DNA of 28,747 nucleotides, taken from CAZVEV01 sp964625865 (GTDB lineage: Bacteria > Planctomycetota > Phycisphaerae > SM23-33). The stretch is taken from NCBI GenBank assembly GCA_964625865.1, contig CAZVEV010000046.1, forward strand, positions 1 to 28,747. Reading direction: 5' to 3'. Every line of letters begins with the position of its first letter. Positions within the stretch are counted from its first letter, which is position 1. Below are positions 23,028 through 28,747 of this stretch, piece by piece. The translations under genes and the position numbers were made by a program. The notes below the pieces were generated by a model that was not told the DNA's origin, did not search any database, and saw only the letters and a program-made list of their open reading frames with translations.

Positions 23028-23219
23028 TCAACGGGCTGCTTCGCCCGCGACCGTGACTACACGCCCAATCCTATGCCGTCGGCATACGCGCTTCCAGTGA
23101 AGATACCGCTGATGTTGGTCATTGGGCTTGCCCCCGCAGTCCTTCACATCGAAGTAGAATCCTACCCGAGGCACGCCCTGGATCACCCGCCGCTGCGACT
23201 GCTCTTGCTGTGGCACCAT
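23028..23219 (-). CDS. Possible small ORF or frameshifted remnant, unassigned
   Basis: A 63-codon minus-strand frame starting MVPQQEQSQRRVIQGVPRVG, with AGAAGGGA eight bases upstream of the ATG. The first half (VPRVGFYFDVKD) looks protein-like; the second half (HWKRVCRRHRIGRV) does not. One base out of phase from about residue 28 on, the alternative reading TNISGIFTGSAYADGIGLGV is more protein-like and ends at a stop. This suggests either a frameshifted remnant or chance. I do not recognise a family. It lies directly upstream of the phosphoesterase gene on the same strand. Confidence 0.2.
   Translation of the reverse strand: MVPQQEQSQRRVIQGVPRVGFYFDVKDCGGKPNDQHQRYLHWKRVCRRHRIGRVVTVAGEAAR
23072..23086. 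promoter_or_regulatory. Operator-like perfect dyad
   Basis: TATGCCG-T-CGGCATA is a perfect seven-base dyad about a central base, 65 to 80 bases upstream of the phosphoesterase ATG. CG-centred dyads of this size are used by LacI/GntR-type regulators; no regulator gene is nearby, so this is only a candidate. Confidence 0.3.
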
Positions 23220-23278
23220 GTGTGGCTTCCCTTCTGATTCCTCTGGCGCAGTCGTAGGCTTTTCCAGCGCCCGGGCGG

Positions 23279-23284
23279 TATGCT
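23279..23284 (+). promoter_or_regulatory. -10-like box upstream of the lyase-like gene
   Basis: TATGCT preceded by GCGG, the same -10 hexamer as at 5788-5793. It lies 55 bases before the ATG at 23340. The -35 region is weak. Confidence 0.35.
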
Positions 23285-23339
23285 ATGTTGTCAGTCCGCG
23301 GTCGCCCGCGTTGGACCGTTCACATAAGGGAGACTCACC

Positions 23340-26300
23340 ATGTGCACTCAACGCACAGCCGTGCCTGTCTGGATCGCGATCCTGGTCATGCTGTCGTCTT
23401 CGACGGTGTGCCTCGCCGAACCGTTCGCCCTGCCCCTGACGGTCCAGGAGTCTGCCGGGGTCACGAGGAAGGCCGCGCGGGTCTCCGGCGGCGTGCCCCT
23501 GCCGCCCGGACGCTTCGCCAAGGATCAGCCCTTTGCGCTGCACCGCGCCGGCGGGGCCGAACTGCCCTGCCAGGTCACCCCGCTGGTGGTGCACACCGAC
23601 GGCACGCTGCGGTGGGTGCTGCTGGACTTCCAGGACGATATCGCCGCGTCGGGCACGAACACGTACGTCCTGCGTGCGGCCAAGCCGACCGCCAGGGGGC
23701 CGCGCGGACTTCAGGTCAGCCAGGTCGGCGGCGACGTCAGCGTCGATACGGGCAAGATCCGCTTCGTCATCGCGAAGTACAGGCCGTTCGGCCTGTTCGA
23801 TTCGGTTTCCGTCGGCGGGCGAGCGGTCATCGCGCCGGGGAAGCTCACGATGACGTGCCTGCGGGGTCGGACCGGATGGAACGATCCGGCCAAGTGGCAG
23901 CCGCGCCGGTTCGCCGCCGGACCGCCGGAGACGATCCGGGCCTGGCATGCAGGTCCGCAGCGCGTGACGCTGGAGGTGACCGGGGCGTTCACAGACGACG
24001 AACTCAAGACGGGCTACCAGGCGTGGATCACCGCGTGGGCGGGCAGCAGTCGCGTGCACGTCAAGCTCAAGTTGCGAAACTCCAATCCCGAGCAGTACAC
24101 CCTCGCGCTGGTGGCCCGGGCGGCGCTGGAGCTTCGGCTGGCCGAGGCGACGCGCGGGGTCCAGTTGGGCGCGGCCAGGCCGCTGAAGACCGGGCCCGGG
24201 GGCTGGATACACCAGGGGCTGTACCTGCACCGGACGTGGCAGGACATTGCGGGGTCGGTCAAGGCCGGCAACGGTTCGCAGGTGCTGTGGACCGGCAACG
24301 GGCCCAAGGATGCCCCGGCCGGATGGATCGCGGCGACTGGTAGCAGGACGGTCTTTGTCTGCGACCGTCTGTTTGCGACCAACCCGGCCCGCCGACTGGC
24401 GGCGGGTACGAACTCGCTGACACTCGAGCCGATCGCCGAGCGATTCGAAGGCCCCGTGGACCGGAAGTTCAAGAAGGACCGCCGCGTGGGCCAGCCGTGG
24501 GGGTCGCAGGGCTTCTGGCTGTACGATTGCAGCCATCACTCGTCGGAGTATCTCATCGACTTCGACGCCCCAGCCGACGCGGCGGCGCTGGCGAGCCTGG
24601 CGCGGGCGTCGCGGAATCGCCTGTGGGTCGTCGCGCCGGGTGAACACTACAGCACGTGCGAGGCGCTGGGGACGGGGCGGTTCGGCACGCTGGCCGACGA
24701 GATCGCCTGCTACCGCAAGTGGGGCTGGGCGTTTGCCGACAAGCAACTGCCCCGGGAGAGCACCCACCGCCCGGACCACTTCGTCGACTGGGAAGACAAC
24801 CACTACGAGAGCGAGGCCGACAGCGTCCAGGGCCTGCTGCTGATGTACCTGAGGACGGGTCAGCGGGGATGGCTCGACCTGGCTGACGCCTGGGCGCGGT
24901 ACCACATGGACCTGGAGGCCTGGCGCACGGACGGATGGCGGTGGAAGGACGGGGCGATCTGGTTCCCGTCCGGCGGGCCGCAGGGCAACCGGCGCGTGCG
25001 GACCAAGTGGAACTTCGCGTGGGGCCCCAACTGGGGCGACCGCAAGGGCAGCATCGAGTGCGCCGACCTGTGGAGGCAGGGGCGCGGCAAGAGCTGCTAC
25101 TGCCATTTCTACGGCTCGGGACTGGCCGACTGGTACTGCCTGACCGGCGACCCGGACGCCCTGGTCGCGGCGATCGACAACGTCGAGCAGAAGGACAGCG
25201 AGTTTCGCCAGTACCGCAAGTTCACGCCGGGCAAGACGGCTGTCGGATCGATTCGCGGCTTCGGACGCGGGTTCGAGGTGATGATGCGGGTCCTCCAGGT
25301 CGCGCCCGACAACGCCTACGTCCGCGATCTGTGCCGCCTCTGTGCCCGAACGCTCTGGTCCAGCCCGCTGCTGGACGAGAGGGGGTTCCACTGCAGCCGT
25401 ATCGGACAGATGCCCGCCAAGAACCTCTCGGCCAAGGCCAAACAGTGGATGGACCGCAACGGCGTGAAGATCATCACCCGCGGCAGCAACATCGAGTCGC
25501 TCAGTGCGGGAGGCAAGACGTGGAAGGTTCGCGCGATGGGCGGCACGTGGATGCACGTGTATATCCAGAACGGCGCGGACCTCTACGCCCGCGTCCTCGG
25601 CAACGACGACAGCGCCGAAGACATGCGGGACTTCACGACCGGATTCGCCCACTTCAGCGCGCGATACATGCTCAGCCCGACCTGTCACCAGACGTGGTAC
25701 TACGCGTACCTCGACGTGCCCGAATTCGGCAGGATCTACGACCCGTGGGCCTTCGACCACACCGACACGCGAGACGGCGAGGGCTGTGTCCACTCGGGGT
25801 ACTACACGCGCCACTACATCGACGCGTGCACGAAAGGCTACTCGCTGACCGGCGAGGCGGGGCTGCTGACTGCGGCGCGGGAGTTCTGGCACTACGGGTC
25901 CAAGCGGCGGTATCGAACCAAGCAGCTCAACGCGGGACGCGACGCGGTGGGCATGTTCGCCGGCCACAGGCCCCCCAAGGACGACACCGTGCTGGCCGCG
26001 TCGAGACTGTTCCACGAGGTCGCCCGCCCGCGCCGCGACGCCCAGCCGCCCAAGGCCGTGACCGATCTGCGGGTGCGTTTGCTGCCGGGAGGCAAGGCCG
26101 AGGTCTCCTTCACCGCCCCGGCCGACGCGGGCGGCGGCAAGGTCGTCCGATACCAGGTCAAGGCCGCCGCGCTGCCGATCGTCCCCTACGAGCAATTCGA
26201 CTACGCGCGCGACGTCGGCCGGAAGCGGAACTGGTGGCGCGCGACGAACTTGAAAGGCGAGCCGACCCCCGGTGCGCCCGGCAGCCCCGAACGCTTCACC

Positions 26301-26411
26301 GTCACCGCCCTGCCCGACGCCAAGGAGTTGTACTTCGCCGTCCGCAGCTTCGACAACAGCGCCAACCGCAGCGCGATCAGCAACGCGGTTGCCGTAACAA
26401 CCGGACGATGA
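23340..26411 (+). CDS. Large secreted exo-rhamnogalacturonan-lyase-like protein with C-terminal Fn3 domain
   Basis: A 1023-residue protein with a signal peptide (about 1-26). Residues 27-125 (TVQESAGVTRKAARVSGGVP and DGTLRWVLLDFQDD) resemble the N-terminal RIFT-barrel of PcRGLX/YetA-like proteins, the polysaccharide lyase family 26 fold. A beta-sandwich follows, then from about 430 an alpha/alpha-toroid-like part rich in Trp, Tyr and His (HYESEADSVQGLLLMYLRTG, TCHQTWYYAYLDVPEFGRIY). Residues about 895-1022 (KAVTDLRVRLLPGGKAEVSF to ISNAVAV) are a fibronectin type III domain, which often spaces enzyme and substrate. Such enzymes cleave the rhamnogalacturonan I backbone in related organisms; catalytic residues are not assigned here. 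AAGGGA about eight bases upstream sets the start. It fits the sulfatase, GH18 and beta-helix set. Confidence 0.75.
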   Translation: MCTQRTAVPVWIAILVMLSSSTVCLAEPFALPLTVQESAGVTRKAARVSGGVPLPPGRFAKDQPFALHRAGGAELPCQVTPLVVHTDGTLRWVLLDFQDDIAASGTNTYVLRAAKPTARGPRGLQVSQVGGDVSVDTGKIRFVIAKYRPFGLFDSVSVGGRAVIAPGKLTMTCLRGRTGWNDPAKWQPRRFAAGPPETIRAWHAGPQRVTLEVTGAFTDDELKTGYQAWITAWAGSSRVHVKLKLRNSNPEQYTLALVARAALELRLAEATRGVQLGAARPLKTGPGGWIHQGLYLHRTWQDIAGSVKAGNGSQVLWTGNGPKDAPAGWIAATGSRTVFVCDRLFATNPARRLAAGTNSLTLEPIAERFEGPVDRKFKKDRRVGQPWGSQGFWLYDCSHHSSEYLIDFDAPADAAALASLARASRNRLWVVAPGEHYSTCEALGTGRFGTLADEIACYRKWGWAFADKQLPRESTHRPDHFVDWEDNHYESEADSVQGLLLMYLRTGQRGWLDLADAWARYHMDLEAWRTDGWRWKDGAIWFPSGGPQGNRRVRTKWNFAWGPNWGDRKGSIECADLWRQGRGKSCYCHFYGSGLADWYCLTGDPDALVAAIDNVEQKDSEFRQYRKFTPGKTAVGSIRGFGRGFEVMMRVLQVAPDNAYVRDLCRLCARTLWSSPLLDERGFHCSRIGQMPAKNLSAKAKQWMDRNGVKIITRGSNIESLSAGGKTWKVRAMGGTWMHVYIQNGADLYARVLGNDDSAEDMRDFTTGFAHFSARYMLSPTCHQTWYYAYLDVPEFGRIYDPWAFDHTDTRDGEGCVHSGYYTRHYIDACTKGYSLTGEAGLLTAAREFWHYGSKRRYRTKQLNAGRDAVGMFAGHRPPKDDTVLAASRLFHEVARPRRDAQPPKAVTDLRVRLLPGGKAEVSFTAPADAGGGKVVRYQVKAAALPIVPYEQFDYARDVGRKRNWWRATNLKGEPTPGAPGSPERFTVTALPDAKELYFAVRSFDNSANRSAISNAVAVTTGR

Positions 26412-26478
26412 GCTGTCGCGCGGCGCGTACCGTCCGTTGAAGTGGTGTCTGACGAGGATGTTCCGGCGGGGATAGCTG

Positions 26479-26507
26479 TTGCCAGCGGCGTCCGACGGTG
26501 GTATTGT
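26479..26507 (+). promoter_or_regulatory. Sigma70-like promoter for the WecA/TagO-like gene
   Basis: TTGCCA (26479-26484), a 17-base spacer and TATTGT (26502-26507), with GTGG before the -10 box. The transcript would start near 26514. The frame is open up to a TTG at 26479, which is inside this -35 box, so the true start must lie further down, at 26548. Confidence 0.6.
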
Positions 26508-26547
26508 TCTTCTGGAGGGTTCGACGGGTTTAGAGGATAAGAGGACC

Positions 26548-27756
26548 ATGGTCGCGGCGGTGACAGTTTATGAAACCTTGGCCGATGTGTGGTGGATCGG
26601 CGTGGTGGCGTTGGGCGTGTCGCTCGTGCTGACGCCCATCGTCCGTCTGATCGCCTATCGCGCGAGGGTCGTCGACCGTCCGGACGACCTGCTCAAACCG
26701 CACGCCAGACCGATTGCGTATATGGGCGGAGTCGCGATGTGCGTCGGTCTGCTGGCCGGTCTGGCGGCTTACGTGGCCATCCTTCCGGATGCCTCGCAGC
26801 GCTGGGCGGATATCGGTAGTGACATGGCGGTGTGGGACCTTCCCGCATTGCAGCAGAACGTCGTGTGGAAGGTTCTGGCGTTTGCGACGGCGGGCGTCCT
26901 GATCACGGTCATCGGGCTTGTCGACGACCTTCGCAACATCCGACCGCGAACGAAAGTCTACGGCCAGGTCTTGGCCGCGATCATCCTGCTGGCCGGGGGA
27001 ATCGGGCATTCCCTGGCCAAGGCTCTCATGGCATCGCTGTCTCTCCCCGTCCCGCCGGACTGGATCCTGCTGCCAGTCAGTTGTCTTCTCACGATCATCA
27101 TGGTCATCGCCACCTGCAACGCCACCAACCTGTTGGACGGACTCGACGGACTGTGCGGCGGGGTCACGGGCATCGTGGCCCTGGGATTTCTGGCCTTGGC
27201 GGCCAGTCTGGCGGTGTGGACCCGCCTGCCGAACACGGATGAACTTCGCGTGGTGATCTGTCTGGCGATGGCCGGCGGCGTGCTGGGCTTCCTGCCGTAC
27301 AACATCCCTCCGGCAAGCATCTTCATGGGCGACGCCGGCAGCATGCTGCTGGGCTTCTTCGTGGCGACAATGATGGCCCTGTTCTGCGACGAGGGTCACG
27401 CCCGCTGGCTGATGGCCGCCATGGTGATCTTCGCCCTGCCCATCCTCGACACGACCCTTGCCGTCGTCCGACGCCTTTGGGCCGGAAAGAGCATCTTCAC
27501 CGGTGATCGAAGCCACCTCTACGATCAACTCGTCGACAGGGGCATGTCGGTCAAGCAGGTCGTGGTGTTGTTCTACATCCTGACGATCCTCGCCGCCGGT
27601 ATCGGCGTCGGCGGCGCGATCTGGTTTCGCGCCAGGGTGGTCGCCCCAGTCTACGTCGCGCTCCTGATCGTCATCTGGACGATCTTCTACAAAAAGGGGA
27701 TGATCGTGCCGGAAAAACCCGATGAAACAGGCCAGGGCGACCAAGGCGATCAGTGA
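26548..27756 (+). CDS. Undecaprenyl-phosphate sugar-1-phosphate transferase, WecA/TagO/MraY family
   Basis: A 402-residue integral membrane enzyme that transfers a sugar-1-phosphate (usually GlcNAc-1-P) from its UDP donor to undecaprenyl phosphate, the first step of a surface polysaccharide. Family motifs are in order: DRPDDLLKPHARPIAYMGG (43-61), GLVDDLRNIRPRTK (123-136) with D126-D127, NATNLLDGLDGL (191-202), the GDAGSMLLGFF segment (261-271) and DRSHLYDQLVDRG (320-332). About ten hydrophobic segments are visible. The final loop reads HLYDQL, a common variant of HLHHRL. The start at 26548 is preferred given the promoter; GAGGA is only two bases away, but a second AGAGGA lies ten bases upstream. 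The charged C-terminal tail (PDETGQGDQGDQ) is unusual. Specific substrate unknown. Confidence 0.9.
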   Translation: MVAAVTVYETLADVWWIGVVALGVSLVLTPIVRLIAYRARVVDRPDDLLKPHARPIAYMGGVAMCVGLLAGLAAYVAILPDASQRWADIGSDMAVWDLPALQQNVVWKVLAFATAGVLITVIGLVDDLRNIRPRTKVYGQVLAAIILLAGGIGHSLAKALMASLSLPVPPDWILLPVSCLLTIIMVIATCNATNLLDGLDGLCGGVTGIVALGFLALAASLAVWTRLPNTDELRVVICLAMAGGVLGFLPYNIPPASIFMGDAGSMLLGFFVATMMALFCDEGHARWLMAAMVIFALPILDTTLAVVRRLWAGKSIFTGDRSHLYDQLVDRGMSVKQVVVLFYILTILAAGIGVGGAIWFRARVVAPVYVALLIVIWTIFYKKGMIVPEKPDETGQGDQGDQ

Positions 27757-27848
27757 CGCAATGCCGCAACGGCTGGCCCCTGCCCCTTCCGGTGGCCAGT
27801 ATCATGTCCACCTGGCCCAGACCAGAGCCGCGCCGTCCCCTGACGCCA

Positions 27849-27865
27849 TAGCAGCCTGTTGAAGA
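27849..27865 (+). repeat. Left terminal inverted repeat
   Basis: TAGCAGCCTGTTGAAGA; complement of the right end at 28679-28695 with about three mismatches. The AGCAGCCTGTTGAA end is frequent for IS1182-like elements. Confidence 0.65.
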
Positions 27866-27874
27866 ACTCTCAAC

Positions 27875-27904
27875 ATGACGAGGGCTTGGCTGGCGTGGTA
27901 TAAT
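27875..27904 (+). promoter_or_regulatory. Promoter of the transposase gene
   Basis: ATGACG (27875-27880), 18 bases, then a consensus TATAAT (27899-27904) with TGG directly upstream (extended -10). Confidence 0.5.
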
Positions 27905-27913
27905 GCGGGCAGA

Positions 27914-27938
27914 TCGATCATCATGGAGGATTGATCGA
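27914..27938 (+). promoter_or_regulatory. Hairpin exposing the transposase Shine-Dalgarno site
   Basis: TCGATCA (27914-27920) pairs with TGATCGA (27932-27938); the 11-base loop contains GGAGGA (27925-27930), 13 bases before the ATG at 27944. Structures near the ribosome site commonly limit transposase translation. Confidence 0.4.
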
Positions 27939-27943
27939 CGGCA

Positions 27944-28696
27944 ATGGGTAAACGGCAACGGCAGCAGGCATTGTGGGGGGCTACTGGGGACATGCCGCCA
28001 GCACCGGGACATCCGTCTTACACGAAGCTCAACGCTGTTCTGGCTACGCACGGGTTTGACAAGTTCGTTGAGGACCTCTGCGCGAAGTTCTACCACGAGA
28101 GTCTGGGGCGGCCGGGCATCCCGCCGGGCGTGTATGTCCGGATGTTGCTGATCGGCTACTTCGAAGGGGTCGACGCCACAACGCTGGAGGCCAACGCGGC
28201 GATGCGGAGCATCATCCGGCGTGACACGGCCGAGAGTTACGATGAGTTCCTCACGGGTCTGGCCGAGGCCTCGGGGATCGAGACGCCGACGCGTGAGGAT
28301 CTGGCGAAGGTCGACAAGAGCCGCAAAAACAAGGCATCGAATGACGATGGGTTCAACCCGAACGATCCTGACGCGAAGATCACGAAGATGAAAGATGGTC
28401 GAACGCATTTGCGAGGTCACCCCAATATCTTGAAACGGCTGCTGATCCATGTGGCGGGGTTCAACCTTGACCTGGTGATGCACGCGGCGTTTGGCATCGG
28501 CAAGCCCCGGCGCATGCAAGTCAGGCTCGGGGAGCTGTTGGGAGGCCTTCTTGGTCGAGTTTGGTCCACATGGCGCTGCGTGACGGGCCCGGATTGTGTT
28601 CTGCGTCATCGGAGTGGAAACCACGGAACACTATCGACGATACCGGGCCGCCTGACGACGACGGCGAGAACAGCGAATCTATCAACGGGCTGCTAG
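27944..28696 (+). CDS. Internally deleted transposase, IS1182-like
   Basis: A 250-residue protein. The N terminus (GHPSYTKLNAVLATHGFDKF to GVYVRMLLIGYFEG) is the DUF772/InsH-type DNA-binding part. It then jumps directly to VDATTLEANAAMRSIIRRDT, which in relatives follows some 90 residues later, and after KMKDGRTHL jumps to RGHPNILKRLLIHVAGFNLD, which in relatives follows a DDE core of about 145 residues. The first catalytic Asp (in VDATTLEAN) remains; the other acidic residues are missing. Both joins keep the reading frame. Full relatives are near 450 to 500 residues. The product should be unable to cut DNA but may still bind the element ends. Relatives' layout is recalled, not computed. Confidence 0.8.
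   Translation: MGKRQRQQALWGATGDMPPAPGHPSYTKLNAVLATHGFDKFVEDLCAKFYHESLGRPGIPPGVYVRMLLIGYFEGVDATTLEANAAMRSIIRRDTAESYDEFLTGLAEASGIETPTREDLAKVDKSRKNKASNDDGFNPNDPDAKITKMKDGRTHLRGHPNILKRLLIHVAGFNLDLVMHAAFGIGKPRRMQVRLGELLGGLLGRVWSTWRCVTGPDCVLRHRSGNHGTLSTIPGRLTTTARTANLSTGC
28679..28695 (+). repeat. Right terminal inverted repeat
   Basis: CTATCAACGGGCTGCTA, complementary to 27849-27865. It includes the last codons of the transposase frame. The final 51 bases of the window after it contain no recognisable feature apart from a T-rich run. Confidence 0.65.
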
Positions 28697-28747
28697 TGCC
28701 GTTTCCAATTAGGTTCTATCGCTTTTGCTTTCGTTTTCGTTTTGCGT

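Larger units (their letters stand above)
23008..23339. other. Divergent intergenic region with dyad and possible small remnant
   Basis: This gap separates the phosphoesterase gene (minus) from the lyase-like gene (plus). It contains a perfect 15-base dyad at 23072-23086 (TATGCCGTCGGCATA), the -10-like TATGCT at 23279-23284 and a questionable 63-codon frame on the minus strand (23028-23219). Confidence 0.5.
27849..28695 (+). mobile_element. Short insertion sequence with terminal inverted repeats (IS1182-like derivative)
   Basis: An 847-base element bounded by near-identical ends: left TAGCAGCCTGTTGAAG (27849-27864) and right CTATCAACGGGCTGCTA (28679-28695), complementary at about 14 of 17 positions. 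The ORF's TAG stop (28694-28696) overlaps the right end, as usual in this group. Its promoter (TATAAT at 27899) is inside. No clear target-site duplication could be identified. The element is much shorter than full-length relatives, about 1.5 kb by memory, matching the missing transposase parts. Confidence 0.75.

Noticed and set aside
23283..26549. 1088-codon minus-strand open frame
   Set aside because: Antisense to the lyase-like gene, with low-complexity Arg/Val/Asp translation.
1..28747. tRNA or rRNA genes
   Set aside because: No cloverleaf with GGTTCRA-type arm or rRNA signature was noticed on reading; a tRNAscan run would be decisive.

Overview
The window is GC-rich bacterial DNA that reads like a member of the Planctomycetota, probably of the Phycisphaerae type. 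That is an inference from gene content: Tat-exported Gfo/Idh/MocA oxidoreductase, TIM-barrel epimerase and sulfatase, three secreted PQQ-type beta-propellers, SUMF1-like domains, a PEP-CTERM-sorted protein, a large secreted lyase-like enzyme and an RHS fragment. No rRNA, tRNA or CRISPR array was seen.

Layout. 1-1006 holds decayed DNA with a short RHS remnant and small repeats. 1007-5370 is a plus-strand set: epimerase-SUMF1 fusion, Gfo/Idh/MocA oxidoreductase and a PQQ propeller that also has its own promoter. 5963-6631 encodes a PEP-CTERM protein with a good promoter. 7238-11676 is a minus-strand group: GH18 chitinase-like enzyme, PQQ propeller, sulfatase. A divergent beta-helix protein (11929-13467) is followed by a third PQQ propeller, an EF-hand RG-rich secreted protein, an exported O-methyltransferase-like protein and an APC amino-acid permease (13867-18022). 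A small membrane protein and uvrB lie on the minus strand (18019-20601). Then come a 40-residue CxxC protein (21322-21444), a metallophosphoesterase joined to a Ppx/GppA-like HD domain (21658-23007, minus), a 1023-residue exo-rhamnogalacturonan-lyase-like protein (23340-26411), a WecA/TagO-like transferase (26548-27756) and a short insertion sequence with an internally deleted transposase (27849-28695).

The genes fit a life spent breaking down sulfated and pectin- or chitin-like polysaccharides outside the cytoplasm: sulfatase, GH18, beta-helix and lyase-like proteins as degraders, oxidoreductase and epimerase as sugar processors, and propellers of unknown role. UvrB, the permease and the lipid-carrier transferase are housekeeping or general functions.

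The most unusual signal is between the genes. Intergenic gaps repeatedly contain long inverted pairs (30 to 56 base arms, perfect or nearly so) in which each arm can also fold by itself: 2651-2776, 8841-9015, 13495-13719, 18425-18566 and 20846-21154. The overall design matches that of paired REP elements (REPINs), but most of the copies have unrelated sequences; only those at 8841 and 20846 are clearly related. Other points of interest are the transposase with two apparent in-frame internal deletions, the phosphoesterase-HD fusion, the exported methyltransferase with an eight-G run, and the recurring sigma70-like promoters with a GTGGTAT-type -10 region.
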